Positions 1-8,598 of a stretch of 64,000 nt of DNA are shown in pieces (the first letter of the stretch is position 1; each line of letters opens with the position of its first letter). The notes below the pieces were generated by a model, which did not search any database, was not told where the DNA came from, and was given only the letters and a program-made list of their open reading frames with translations. The translations under genes were made by a program, and so were the position numbers. Source of the DNA: Mangrovimonas sp. ST2L15 (GTDB lineage Bacteria; Bacteroidota; Bacteroidia; Flavobacteriales; Flavobacteriaceae); the NCBI RefSeq assembly GCF_001280515.1, contig NZ_LBIQ01000035.1, positions 310,001-374,000 on the forward strand. Reading direction: 5' to 3'.

Positions 1-1
1 A

Positions 2-67
2 ACCATGATAATAAGATCTTACCGCTGTAAAAATACGGCGATTTATAAGTTACTGTATGGTTTTTAG
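2..67 (+). CDS. possible 3' end of a gene entering from the left edge
   Basis: The second forward frame is open from the window edge to a TAG at 65-67, giving about 21 residues rich in basic and aromatic residues. A hairpin with T-tracts on both sides (86-110) follows at once and would serve this gene and the convergent DUF2795 gene alike. The stretch is too short to recognise any family, and chance openness of this length is common. It is recorded only because the terminator position makes sense for a convergent pair. Confidence 0.3.
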   Translation, partial: TMIIRSYRCKNTAIYKLLYGF

Positions 68-85
68 GAATAGTTAACAATAAAA

Positions 86-110
86 AAAAAGTCTCTTGAA
101 GAGACTTTTT
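86..110. terminator. bidirectional intrinsic terminator
   Basis: A stem AAAAAGTCTCT / AGAGACTTTTT closes on a short TGA loop and has A-runs on the left and T-runs on the right. It can therefore terminate transcription from either strand. It lies 15 bases past the stop of the minus-strand DUF2795 gene. Confidence 0.75.
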
Positions 111-124
111 AAACAGTGATGTTA

Positions 125-346
125 TTAATATTCATCCTCGTTCCAGAGGTAATCTTCGTCTGTTGGATAATCTGACCAAATCTCTTGGATGGATTCATAT
201 TGGTCTCCTTCATCTTCAATAGACTGAAGGTTCTCAACAACTTCAAGCGGTGCTCCAGTTCTAATGGAGTAATCAATCAATTCATCCTTAGTTGCTGGCC
301 ATGGTGCATCACTTAAATAGGAAGCTAATTCTAAAGTCCAATACAT
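125..346 (-). CDS. DUF2795 family small acidic protein
   Basis: This 73-residue protein fits the DUF2795 family: an N-terminal LASYL segment, the hallmark PATKDELIDYS (residues 17-27), then GAPLEVVENLQSI, and a strongly acidic tail ending DEDYLWNEDEY. The biochemical function is unknown; family members are small soluble proteins often found as single genes in Bacteroidota and Actinobacteria. The ATG at 346 follows a candidate promoter (372-401) and the gene ends just before a bidirectional terminator, so it is probably a monocistronic unit. Nothing in the sequence links it to the polysaccharide locus. Confidence 0.85.
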   Translation of the reverse strand: MYWTLELASYLSDAPWPATKDELIDYSIRTGAPLEVVENLQSIEDEGDQYESIQEIWSDYPTDEDYLWNEDEY

Positions 347-371
347 GATTCATTAGTTTTTTTAATTTCTG

Positions 372-401
372 CAAAAATAAATTTTTACTTCAAAAAGTCA
401 A
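372..401 (-). promoter_or_regulatory. candidate Bacteroidota promoter for the DUF2795 gene
   Basis: Read on the minus strand there is CTTG, a 19-base spacer, then TATTTTTG, which fits the TAnnTTTG -7 consensus. The inferred start of transcription is about 20 bases before the ATG at 346. The call is by pattern only. Confidence 0.4.
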
Positions 402-509
402 GAAAAAAATGAATTATTTATACATTATTATTAAGAACGTTTGAAAGGTGCCGTAAAACAAGGGTAATGCATTCGTTTTTAACGGTTTTATACCCCGGGC
501 ATTAATGGA

Positions 510-1082
510 TTAATATTTTTCAGGTATCCATTTTACTTCTTCGGCATGCACATGATGAGACAATTTCCGTGCCAATACAAATAGATAATCTGAAAGCCTA
601 TTTAAATACTTTAAAGTGTTTGGATTAACAGGTTCTACCTCGTTTAATGACACGGCTAATCGCTCAGCCCTTCTGCAAATACATCGTGTTATGTGACAGA
701 ATGACACTGTTTGGTGTCCGCCGGGTAACACAAAATGTGTCATAGGAGGCAAGGACTCGTTCATTAGGTCCATTTCATGTTCCAACCGCAGGATATCTTC
801 CTCTGAAATTTTTGGGATGTTTAAACGGTCTTTACCATTTTTTAAGGTCGCTTTTTCAGGGTCTGTGGCCAAAATGGCTCCAACGGTAAACAAGCGATCC
901 TGAATATGTATTAGAAGCTCTTTGTCTTGGGAGGGGATGTCTTGATCTCTAACTAGACCGATGTATGAATTTAGCTCATCAACGGTGCCATAGCTTTCAA
1001 TGCGGATGTGATTTTTGGATACCCGTGTACCCCCAAATAATGCGGTGGTGCCTTGATCTCCAGTTTTGGTATATATTTTCAT
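510..1082 (-). CDS. cob(I)yrinic acid a,c-diamide / cob(I)alamin adenosyltransferase, PduO type
   Basis: The enzyme transfers the 5'-deoxyadenosyl group of ATP to cob(I)alamin to make adenosylcobalamin in the cytoplasm. The 190-residue product starts MKIYTKTGDQG, the ATP-binding N-terminal motif of PduO-type enzymes, followed by ALFGG. The C-terminal helix carries RAERLAVSL and YLNRLSDYLFVLAR, the conserved Arg-rich trimer-interface and active-site region. The frame is open ten residues further upstream, but that would start inside the -7 box of a good promoter (1110-1140), so the ATG at 1082 is chosen. No cobalamin riboswitch or other B12 gene is visible nearby. Recognition of the family is confident. 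Confidence 0.93.
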   Translation of the reverse strand: MKIYTKTGDQGTTALFGGTRVSKNHIRIESYGTVDELNSYIGLVRDQDIPSQDKELLIHIQDRLFTVGAILATDPEKATLKNGKDRLNIPKISEEDILRLEHEMDLMNESLPPMTHFVLPGGHQTVSFCHITRCICRRAERLAVSLNEVEPVNPNTLKYLNRLSDYLFVLARKLSHHVHAEEVKWIPEKY

Positions 1083-1109
1083 AAAATTAGTTTCGAATGT
1101 TCGTGGATT

Positions 1110-1140
1110 CAAAGGTACGTTTTATGGTAGGTAATTCAAA
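1110..1140 (-). promoter_or_regulatory. promoter of the adenosyltransferase gene
   Basis: On the minus strand there is TTTG (1140-1137), a 19-base spacer and TACCTTTG (1117-1110), matching both boxes of the Bacteroidota promoter. Transcription would start about 20 bases before the ATG at 1082, which decides between the two possible start codons. Confidence 0.55.
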
Positions 1141-1203
1141 GAAGTTATTGGGCAGTAAGTAGTAGACAGTGGACAGCAGAAACTAGACAGTAAGCAGGAT
1201 AAA

Positions 1204-1971
1204 TTAAACTCGGATGGTGAAATGTTCTTTTTGTTGTTCTTTTCTAAAGAATACCAACCCCCAGTAATACGTATCGATTGTAACGGTCACTTGCGGATTG
1301 CTTTTAATAATTTCCCAAGCTTCGGTCATTTCTGGAGACCAATAAATATCATCAAAGATGAAAACGGAGTCATTGTGTGCTGAAGGGAGAAGGGTTTCAA
1401 AATATTCCAGGGTGGCTTTTTTTGTATGATTCCCATCAAAGAAAATGGCATCCCACTTTTGTTCTTTTAAATTTGGGAGGTGTTCCTCAAAACTTCCTTT
1501 AAGAATATGGATGTTCTTCCATTTGGCCAATTTATTTGCCGCATAAGCGGCCACTTCTGTGTTTCCGTCCACAGAGGTTATTTGAGCTTTTGGATTTCCT
1601 AAGGTCATGGCATGGGTTGCCATTCCTAGAGAGGTTCCCAATTCCAAAATAGTCTCAAAATGAAAGTAATTGGTTAATCTTAAGAGGAGTTTGGCTCTTT
1701 TTAATGGGGTGCCAGCTGTTTTGGCCAATTCTGATGGGGTACGAAATTGCGATTGGATTTTTCGGGAGCCTTTTCCCAAATCCAGCATTTTTAGAGGTTG
1801 TTTGTCTTTGAGCAAGGTTTTGCGATAGGCTTTCAGTCTTTTATAATCGTAAAATGGTTGTTTTAGGTAAAAGCACTTGGTGACCAAATCATAGACAAAT
1901 GGCGAATGCACCCCATGCTGGTTGGTGGAGCGCTTCAGAAATTTTAAATGAGAAATAATTTGGTAGACCAT
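1204..1971 (-). CDS. class I SAM-dependent methyltransferase (Methyltransf_24-like)
   Basis: The 255-residue soluble protein has a Rossmann-type methyltransferase core in its second half. SAM-binding motif I is TILELGTSLGMATHAM (about residues 108-123), an acidic post-I motif follows in ITSVDGN, and WDAIFFDGNHTK and VFIFDDIYW match the O-methyltransferase subgroup. The first 90 residues (starting MVYQIISHLKFL) include an NQHGVHSPFVYDLV segment that I associate with Bacteroidota homologues of unknown substrate. It stands alone, separated from its neighbours by repeat-rich spacers. Substrate and pathway cannot be told from the sequence. Confidence 0.8.
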   Translation of the reverse strand: MVYQIISHLKFLKRSTNQHGVHSPFVYDLVTKCFYLKQPFYDYKRLKAYRKTLLKDKQPLKMLDLGKGSRKIQSQFRTPSELAKTAGTPLKRAKLLLRLTNYFHFETILELGTSLGMATHAMTLGNPKAQITSVDGNTEVAAYAANKLAKWKNIHILKGSFEEHLPNLKEQKWDAIFFDGNHTKKATLEYFETLLPSAHNDSVFIFDDIYWSPEMTEAWEIIKSNPQVTVTIDTYYWGLVFFRKEQQKEHFTIRV

Positions 1972-1974
1972 TTA

Positions 1975-2055
1975 CAATTAACAATTAGCAATTAGCAATT
2001 AGCAATGATTCATTAGTATTTAGGATCAAGAACCAACAACCAACAACCAACAACG
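1975..2055. repeat. short degenerate tandem repeats
   Basis: The spacer holds repeated CAATTAG units followed by repeated ACCAACA units. It belongs to the low-complexity arrays that recur in many spacers of this window (8.6, 10.7, 38.5, 40.0, 47.2, 50.5, 51.6 kb). Confidence 0.7.
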
Positions 2056-2065
2056 ATACACTATA

Positions 2066-3922
2066 CTAGTCTTCCATTTTTTCGGAGAGTTCTAGCCATC
2101 TCAGTTCCTTTTCTTCAATATCATCCAGTAGGGATTGGAGTTTTTGGGAGAGCTCTTGGATCTGGTCATTGGTTAGGCTGGTATCATGGAACAGGGTTTC
2201 TAATTCCAACTTGTCTTTTTCCAAAGCCTTTATTTTGCTTTCCAGATTATTGAACTCCTTTTGCACATTGTAAGATAGTTTGCTATTGCTGTCTTTTTTC
2301 CACTCCTTTTTCTCCTTTTTATCACTTTCCGTTTCTTGTGGTCGGCTATCTTCATACACTCGGTAATCGGTATAGTTACCTGGAAAGTCATCAATTTCTC
2401 CCTCTCCCTTAAATACCAGTAAATGATCCACAATTTTATCCATAAAATACCGGTCGTGAGAAACCACTATAAAGCAACCTGGAAAATCTAAAAGGAAATC
2501 TTCTAAGACATTTAAGGTTACAATATCCAAATCGTTGGTTGGCTCATCCAGAATCAAAAAGTTGGGATTTTGGATTAAAACGGTACAAAGGTACAGGCGC
2601 TTCCGCTCTCCACCGCTTAACTTCTCTACAAAATCATATTGTTTCTTTCGGTCAAATAGAAAGCGCTCTAAGAGTTGTTGCGCGCTGATTTGTTTTCCTT
2701 TTTTCAAAGGGATAAACTCCCCAAACTCTTTGATGACTTCAATTACTTTTTGCTGGGGTTTTATGTTAATCCCTTGTTGGGTATAGTATCCCAATTTGAC
2801 CGTTTCTCCATGCACAATTTTTCCGCCATCTGGAGCTATGGATTTTGTCAAAAGGTTGAGGAAGGTAGATTTACCAGTTCCATTTTTTCCAATGATACCT
2901 ACCCGTTCGCCAGGTTGAAAATTGTATTCAAATTGGTTGAGAATGGTCTTGTCTTTGAAACTCTTGGAAACCTTATGGAATTCGACCACCTTGTTTCCTA
3001 AGCGCTCCATATTCAATTCCAATTGCACCACATGGTCTTTTCTACGTTGGTGCGCTTTTTGTTTGATATCGTGGAAATCGTCTATTCGGGATTTTGATTT
3101 GGTGGTACGGGCCTTAGGTTGGCGTCGCATCCAGTCCAATTCTTTTTTATAAAGTTGTTTTGCCTTTCCCGTTTCCACCGTTTCACGATCGATACGTTCT
3201 TCTCTTTTCTCTAGGTAATAAGAATAGTTCCCTTTATAGCTAAAGAGTTGCCCATGGTCTAATTCTATAATTTCATTGCACACGCGCTCTAAGAAATAGC
3301 GATCGTGAGTAACCATAAAAAGGGTGAGTTGCTCTTTAGCGAAAAAGGACTCCAACCATTCAATCATTTCCAAGTCTAGGTGGTTGGTAGGCTCATCCAA
3401 AATCAAAAGGTCTGGCTTTTTTAATAGGGCCATGGCCAAGGCCAACCGTTTTTTTTGTCCTCCGGAAAGCATCCCAACTTTTTGATCCAATTGTTCCAGT
3501 TTCAATTGAAACAGGATTTGTTTGTATTGGGTCTCAAAATCCCAAGCTTGGTGGCGGTCCATGGCTTCAAAAGCCTTTTGGTAGGCTTCGGTATCTTCCG
3601 GATTTAAAAGGGCCTTTTCATAACGGTTAATGACATCCAAAATGGGGTTGTCACCATCAAAAATGGAAGCCTCTACGGTAAGTGTATCATCTAGCTCTGG
3701 TTCCTGCGGTAGAAAGGCTACCTTTAGATTGTTTCGGTAAATGATGTTTCCAGAGTCGGGGACATCCTTTCCGGCCAACATGTTAAGGATAGAGGTTTTA
3801 CCTGTTCCGTTTTTGGCAACGAAAGCAATTTTTTGATCTTTATGGACACTAAAGGAGAGGTCTTGAAACAAGGTGACTTCTCCATAGGATTTGGCTATAT
3901 TTTCAACCGTTAAATAATTCAA
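2066..3922 (-). CDS. uup: ABC-F family ATPase, Uup type
   Basis: This 618-residue soluble protein has two ABC ATPase domains and no membrane segments, the layout of ABC-F proteins that act on ribosomes or, for Uup, on DNA repair and replication intermediates. Domain 1 has Walker A AKNGTGKT (36-43), signature LSGGQKKRL and Walker B LLILDEPTNHLD. Domain 2 has GKNGTGKS, LSGGERKRL and FLILDEPTNDLD. The charged interdomain linker with RRQPKARTTKSKSR fits ABC-F. A C-terminal coiled coil (about 548-615) is the feature that distinguishes Uup from EttA. The first Walker A has Ala in place of the usual leading Gly. It is transcribed divergently from the capsule operon. Confidence 0.9.
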   Translation of the reverse strand: MNYLTVENIAKSYGEVTLFQDLSFSVHKDQKIAFVAKNGTGKTSILNMLAGKDVPDSGNIIYRNNLKVAFLPQEPELDDTLTVEASIFDGDNPILDVINRYEKALLNPEDTEAYQKAFEAMDRHQAWDFETQYKQILFQLKLEQLDQKVGMLSGGQKKRLALAMALLKKPDLLILDEPTNHLDLEMIEWLESFFAKEQLTLFMVTHDRYFLERVCNEIIELDHGQLFSYKGNYSYYLEKREERIDRETVETGKAKQLYKKELDWMRRQPKARTTKSKSRIDDFHDIKQKAHQRRKDHVVQLELNMERLGNKVVEFHKVSKSFKDKTILNQFEYNFQPGERVGIIGKNGTGKSTFLNLLTKSIAPDGGKIVHGETVKLGYYTQQGINIKPQQKVIEVIKEFGEFIPLKKGKQISAQQLLERFLFDRKKQYDFVEKLSGGERKRLYLCTVLIQNPNFLILDEPTNDLDIVTLNVLEDFLLDFPGCFIVVSHDRYFMDKIVDHLLVFKGEGEIDDFPGNYTDYRVYEDSRPQETESDKKEKKEWKKDSNSKLSYNVQKEFNNLESKIKALEKDKLELETLFHDTSLTNDQIQELSQKLQSLLDDIEEKELRWLELSEKMED

Positions 3923-3976
3923 GGGTGCTATTTTTTTGCAAATAAACGTATAAAACCCAAATTTAGCTCCTTTAGT

Positions 3977-4006
3977 TTTGATATTAGTATCTAAAACTTA
4001 TATTTG
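3977..4006 (+). promoter_or_regulatory. strong promoter at the head of the polysaccharide locus
   Basis: TTTG (3977-3980), an 18-base spacer and TATATTTG (3999-4006) match the Bacteroidota TTTG/TAnnTTTG consensus fully. The start codon of wza is 22 bases downstream. It probably drives at least wza, wzc and the tviB-like gene, which are separated by at most 12 bases. Confidence 0.65.
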
Positions 4007-4028
4007 TTACTAAACTAGGCGCTTTCAA

Positions 4029-4829
4029 ATGAAGAACGTGTGTATGCTTGTAGGGGTGGTGATCACCCTTTTTTTTACTTCCTGCATTCCCCATAAGGAT
4101 TTGGTGTATTTACAAAATAAGGAACAGGCTTATGGAGCCGATACGATTCCTCGTATTACAGAAACCCAGAAACCCTATCGGGTTCAAATCAATGATGTGT
4201 TGAACATTCGTGTTCGGGGATTGGATCAAGAGAAACTGACCATTTTTAACCCGGTGGGGGAAGAAAACCTGAATGCCGATAGTGATCAAAGAGCCTATTT
4301 TGATGGGTTTACGGTGGACTTGCACGGAGAAATCCGTATTCCTTTATTAGGTAAAATGAATGTGTTGGGCTATACCTTGGAGGAGATTGAAGGCATGATT
4401 AAGGAGAAGTTATTGACTGAGCATTTTAAAGAGACTGCCCAAATTTTTGTCACAGTAAAATTAACAGGTTTACGATATACTGTCAATGGCGAAATTGGAA
4501 GTCCAGGAACAAATACCTTGTTTCAAGAGCGTGTTAATGTGTTTCAGGCCATTGCCAATGCGGGGGAGATTCCTATGACTGGAAATAAAAAGGATGTGTT
4601 GATAATTCGTCAATACCCCCAAGGACAACAAATTCATCACATTGATTTGACAGATGTGAAAGTGATGGAGTCTCCTTATTATTATATCCAGCCCAATGAT
4701 ATTATTTATGTGAAACCATTGAAACAAGTCAGTTGGGGTTTTGGAACCACTGGGAAGGATACTTTCTTGACTGTTTTTTCAATTATTACAGTTGTGTCAA
4801 CCACACTTCTTTTAATCGATCGTTTGTAA
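4029..4829 (+). CDS. wza: Wza-like outer-membrane polysaccharide export lipoprotein
   Basis: Wza proteins form the outer-membrane/periplasmic channel for polysaccharide export. The 266-residue protein has a type II signal peptide with lipobox TSC (Cys at about 19), so it should be a lipoprotein. The polysaccharide export domain runs from about residue 50 (YRVQINDVLNIRV) to 145, followed by an SLBB-like domain that starts near YTVNGEIGSPG. A C-terminal hydrophobic helix (about 243-263) is usual for the shorter Bacteroidota form; E. coli Wza is about 380 residues. It is followed after one base by wzc, the standard pairing. The role as exporter is confident; which polymer it handles is inferred from context. 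Confidence 0.93.
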   Translation: MKNVCMLVGVVITLFFTSCIPHKDLVYLQNKEQAYGADTIPRITETQKPYRVQINDVLNIRVRGLDQEKLTIFNPVGEENLNADSDQRAYFDGFTVDLHGEIRIPLLGKMNVLGYTLEEIEGMIKEKLLTEHFKETAQIFVTVKLTGLRYTVNGEIGSPGTNTLFQERVNVFQAIANAGEIPMTGNKKDVLIIRQYPQGQQIHHIDLTDVKVMESPYYYIQPNDIIYVKPLKQVSWGFGTTGKDTFLTVFSIITVVSTTLLLIDRL

Positions 4830-4830
4830 G

Positions 4831-7302
4831 ATGTCTCAATTTGATATACAAGATTTAGAAACCCAAGAATCTCGAATCACTTTTGATTTTAGAGGGTATT
4901 TGTTTAAAATCTTGAATAATTGGAAGCTGATTTTGGTATGTGTTGGTCTAGCCATGTTGGTGGCTTATATGGTGAACGTGCGAAAGCCCAATGTTTATGC
5001 CTTGACCTCTTTAATATCTGTGGAAAACGACCAAAGCCCGTTTTTTACTACAACTACTAGTATTTCCTTTAATTGGGGTGGTGTTTCCGGTAAAATGGGG
5101 AAAACCATGACCACCTTGGGGACCCGCAATCACAACGAAAAGGTGGTTGACTCCTTGCAGTTTTATATGGAATATCTTAAGGAGGGGAAATACCGCAAAG
5201 AGGATATTTATCACCAGGCTCCCTTTCGGGTCAGTTTGGATACTACTGGAGGACAGTTGTTGGGATTTCCTTTGGGATTGCGTTTTTTGGAAGGTAACAA
5301 AGTTGAATTGTTTGCTACCTTTGAAAACTCAGCCGGAACCATTCAGAATTATGTAACAAAGGAAAAGGAAGAAGTCACTTTACCTTTGGGCGAATACAAA
5401 GAAACCTTTGCTATAAACCAACCCATTCATTTGCCATTTTTCAATGGAACAATCAACTTGGTGAAGCCGGTCAAACCCGGGAGTGAGTTTTTTGTGCAGT
5501 TTTTAAATTTTGATGGCATTGTTAATCAATACAAAAATTATGTAAAGGTGTCTCCTTTTGAGAAAAATGCTTCTTCTGTTATTAAGTTATACTTATCGGG
5601 AACCAATAAGGCGAAGATTGTCGATTATTTGAATACCACGGCTGCTATTTTAAGTCGGGAGGAGTTGGCACGAAAAAATCTTTATGCCACCAATACCATT
5701 CGATTTATAGATAGTACCCTAAACAAGGTCAATACCGACTTGGTTCAAGTCAATGACCAGATGAATGAATTCCGGAAAAAGAATCAGGTGTTAACGATAC
5801 AGGATGAAATGTTGGAGACCTCGGAGCGCTTAAAAGGGTTTGAACAACAAAAGCGGGAAGAGGAAGCCAAGATTTTATATCTAGACAATTTAGAAAATTA
5901 TTTGAGAACCAAAGACAACTATGTCAATATAGCGGCTCCCACTTCGGTAGGAATCAATGAAGGGAATATCCTCAGCAGTGTAAGTAAAATTACGGGACTG
6001 GCCATTGAACGACAAAATTTGGAATATACCACCCGTGAGGATTCGGAATTGTTTGATGAATTGGATCGACGGATTGATTCTGAGAAGAACGTGCTTTTGG
6101 AAACCATTGATGCCACTAGGAATACCATTCAACTTAATTTAAACAGTATTTCAAAGGAAATGGGGCGTTTGAATGGCAAACTTTCTAATCTGCCTGAGGA
6201 ACAGCAAACCTTTTTGAAAATCCAAAGGGAATTGGATTTGAGCCAAGAAGCTTATGATATTTATTTGAAGAAGCGCAGTGAGGCAGCGATTATCAAAGCA
6301 GCCAATGTATCGGATATTACGGTGATTGATGAAGCCAAGGATATTGGAGGCGGACGTATAGGTCCCAATCACAATTTGAACTATATGATGGCCTTGATGA
6401 TGGGAACCTTTATCCCTTTGGCTTTTATTTTTGTTCTCTTTTTATTGGATAATACCATACATGGGTCTGATGAAGTGGAAACCCTTTCCCGAATTCCAAT
6501 TATTGGGTTATTAGGGAAATACCGCTACCACAATAATTTGGTGGTGTTTGAGAAACCGAAATCGGCGGTCGCCGAATCCTTTCGGGCCATTCGCTCTAGT
6601 TTGCAATTTATACTGAATAAAGAGGAATCCACAGGAGGAAAAACAGTTATGGTTACCTCTTCGGTTAGTGGGGAAGGAAAGACGTTTTGCTCGATTAATT
6701 TGGCTACGGTGTATGCGCTTTCTGGAAAGAAAACCATTTTGTTAGGTTTGGATTTAAGGAAACCTAAAATCTTTGATGATTTTGATTTGACCAACGAATA
6801 TGGTTTGGTTAATTATTTTATTGGGGAAAGAAGCTTTGAAGATGTAAAGAGTGCTACCCATATCGAAAATTTGGATGTGGTCACTTCGGGACCTATTCCG
6901 CCCAATCCCTCAGAATTGCTGATGAGTCCGAAAATGGCCACCTTGATGGCAGAACTCAAACAAACTTATGATATCATCGTGTTGGATACGCCACCATTGG
7001 GATTGGTAACAGATGCTTTGGAATTGACAAAATATGCCGATACGACCTTATTTATGGTGCGGTTGGATTACACCAAAAAAGGGATGTTGCAATTGGTTAA
7101 TGCCAAATATCGCAACGGAGAGATGAAGAATGTTCATTTTGTACTTAACTTTTATAAGCATAAATCCAACCATAATTATGGATACGGATATGGCTATGGT
7201 TACGGCTATGGCTATGGCTATGGTGTTTATGGAAATGCCTATCATCAAAATGGACGCGTTTCGAGATGGGAAAAGGTTAAGCAGTTTATTAAACGATTTT
7301 AA
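4831..7302 (+). CDS. wzc: Wzc-like polysaccharide co-polymerase / BY-type tyrosine autokinase
   Basis: This 823-residue inner-membrane protein controls chain length and export in concert with Wza. A Wzz-type N-terminal region has a first membrane helix at about 32-48, a long periplasmic part with coiled coil (about 280-500) and a second helix at about 516-538. The cytoplasmic BY-kinase domain shows Walker A SGEGKTF, Walker A' ILLGLDLRKPK and Walker B IIVLDTPPLG. The tail holds eight Tyr-Gly repeats plus another VYG (residues 783-801), the probable autophosphorylation cluster, and ends in a basic segment. It sits one base after wza and 12 bases before the next gene, so all three are likely co-transcribed. 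Confidence 0.93.
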   Translation: MSQFDIQDLETQESRITFDFRGYLFKILNNWKLILVCVGLAMLVAYMVNVRKPNVYALTSLISVENDQSPFFTTTTSISFNWGGVSGKMGKTMTTLGTRNHNEKVVDSLQFYMEYLKEGKYRKEDIYHQAPFRVSLDTTGGQLLGFPLGLRFLEGNKVELFATFENSAGTIQNYVTKEKEEVTLPLGEYKETFAINQPIHLPFFNGTINLVKPVKPGSEFFVQFLNFDGIVNQYKNYVKVSPFEKNASSVIKLYLSGTNKAKIVDYLNTTAAILSREELARKNLYATNTIRFIDSTLNKVNTDLVQVNDQMNEFRKKNQVLTIQDEMLETSERLKGFEQQKREEEAKILYLDNLENYLRTKDNYVNIAAPTSVGINEGNILSSVSKITGLAIERQNLEYTTREDSELFDELDRRIDSEKNVLLETIDATRNTIQLNLNSISKEMGRLNGKLSNLPEEQQTFLKIQRELDLSQEAYDIYLKKRSEAAIIKAANVSDITVIDEAKDIGGGRIGPNHNLNYMMALMMGTFIPLAFIFVLFLLDNTIHGSDEVETLSRIPIIGLLGKYRYHNNLVVFEKPKSAVAESFRAIRSSLQFILNKEESTGGKTVMVTSSVSGEGKTFCSINLATVYALSGKKTILLGLDLRKPKIFDDFDLTNEYGLVNYFIGERSFEDVKSATHIENLDVVTSGPIPPNPSELLMSPKMATLMAELKQTYDIIVLDTPPLGLVTDALELTKYADTTLFMVRLDYTKKGMLQLVNAKYRNGEMKNVHFVLNFYKHKSNHNYGYGYGYGYGYGYGYGVYGNAYHQNGRVSRWEKVKQFIKRF
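7177..7224 (+). repeat. eight tandem hexanucleotides coding (Tyr-Gly)8
   Basis: Eight in-frame copies of TAT/TAC-GGN lie back to back inside the wzc tail. Because the unit is six bases, gain or loss of copies would keep the frame and change only the number of tyrosines. Confidence 0.85.
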
Positions 7303-7314
7303 GGATACATTTTG

Positions 7315-8598
7315 ATGGATAAACAGATTGCAGTAATTGGTTTGGGCTATGTGGGACTCCCATTGGCCGTTGAGTTTGGTAAAGCCTATGCCACTATTGG
7401 TTTTGATATCAATAGCAAACGGGTGCGTGAATTGCAACAAGGAGAGGACCATACGCTTGAGGTGTCTTCTGAAGACTTAAAAGCTGTTTTATCGGAAAGT
7501 TCCCAAGATATTGGTCTGAAAATTACTAAAGAGGTGCAGGATCTGGCTGCCTCCCAAATCTATATTGTTACGGTTCCCACACCCACTGATGCTCTGAAGC
7601 GACCTGTACTTACCCCTTTGCAAAAGGCGAGTGAAACTGTGGGGCAAGTGCTTAAAAAAGGCGACATTGTTATTTATGAATCGACCGTTTATCCGGGAGT
7701 TACCGAAGAGTTTTGTGTCCCTATTTTGGAACAGATGTCTGGTTTGAAATACAATCAAGATTTTTTTGCAGGCTATTCACCTGAACGTATCAACCCTGGA
7801 GATAAAACGCATACGGTGACCAAGATTTTAAAGGTGACTTCTGGAAGTACACCCGAGGTGGCCCAAGAAGTTGATGCTTTGTATCGTTCCATTATCTCAG
7901 CAGGTACGCATTTAGCGCCCTCCATTAAAGTGGCAGAAGCAGCTAAGGTGATCGAGAATTCCCAGAGGGATATCAATATCGCCTTTGTCAATGAGCTTTC
8001 TAAAATCTTCCGTCTTTTGGATATTGATACCCAAGCGGTCTTGGAAGCAGCAGGAACCAAGTGGAATTTTATCAAATTTACCCCAGGATTAGTAGGAGGA
8101 CATTGTATCGGTGTAGATCCTTATTATCTGGCACAAAAAGCCATTGAAGCGGGTTATGATCCTGAGATTATTTTAGCTGGTCGTAAAATGAATGACAGTA
8201 TGGGCGGCTATGTAGCGACTGAAACCGTGAAAATGATGATCAAGAAGGGAGCAACCATTAAAGGAGCTAAGGTCTTGGTACTCGGTATCACCTTTAAAGA
8301 GAATTGCCCTGATATCCGTAATTCGCGCGTTATTGATATTATTGAAGAGCTTCAAACCTATGATATCGAAGTGGATGTTTATGATCCTTGGGCTTCTGAG
8401 GATGAGGTGCTTGAGGAGTATGGGCTTCCCTTGATAAATGATGCTTCCCAATTGGCAGCCACCTATGATGCTGTTATTTTGGCGGTATCACATAAAGAGT
8501 TTTTAGGATTGGATATTGCTGGGATGAAAGCTGATAAAACGGTTGTTTTTGATGTGAAGTCTTTACTGCCCAAGGAGTTGGTGGATGCTAGATTATAG
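7315..8598 (+). CDS. tviB: UDP-N-acetylglucosamine 6-dehydrogenase, TviB/WbpO type
   Basis: The enzyme oxidises C6 of a UDP-N-acetylhexosamine with two NAD+ to the uronic acid. The 427-residue protein has a Rossmann motif GLGYVGLP (about 8-15), ESTVYPG, GYSPERINPGD, KVAEAAKVIENSQRD and the catalytic-cysteine motif GLVGGHCIGVDPYY, then a C-terminal UDP-binding domain with FKENCPDIRNSR. From memory it resembles TviB of the Vi-antigen pathway closely. An in-frame TTG lies one codon upstream, but the ATG at 7315 with AAGGA about nine bases before it is preferred. Together with the TviC-like gene at 9665 it would supply UDP-GalNAcA. The exact hexosamine stereochemistry is inferred. Confidence 0.9.
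   Translation: MDKQIAVIGLGYVGLPLAVEFGKAYATIGFDINSKRVRELQQGEDHTLEVSSEDLKAVLSESSQDIGLKITKEVQDLAASQIYIVTVPTPTDALKRPVLTPLQKASETVGQVLKKGDIVIYESTVYPGVTEEFCVPILEQMSGLKYNQDFFAGYSPERINPGDKTHTVTKILKVTSGSTPEVAQEVDALYRSIISAGTHLAPSIKVAEAAKVIENSQRDINIAFVNELSKIFRLLDIDTQAVLEAAGTKWNFIKFTPGLVGGHCIGVDPYYLAQKAIEAGYDPEIILAGRKMNDSMGGYVATETVKMMIKKGATIKGAKVLVLGITFKENCPDIRNSRVIDIIEELQTYDIEVDVYDPWASEDEVLEEYGLPLINDASQLAATYDAVILAVSHKEFLGLDIAGMKADKTVVFDVKSLLPKELVDARL

Noticed and set aside
510-1082. A cobalamin riboswitch upstream of the adenosyltransferase gene
   Set aside because: The leader is only about 20 bases long from the inferred start and the upstream spacer shows no B12-box.
2230-3152. Several plus- and minus-strand frames inside uup
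   Set aside because: They lie wholly within a strongly conserved ABC-F gene and show no independent motifs.
7048-7452. A 134-codon minus-strand frame opposite the wzc end and tviB start
   Set aside because: It is the shadow of the Tyr-Gly repeat and of two well-supported plus-strand genes.
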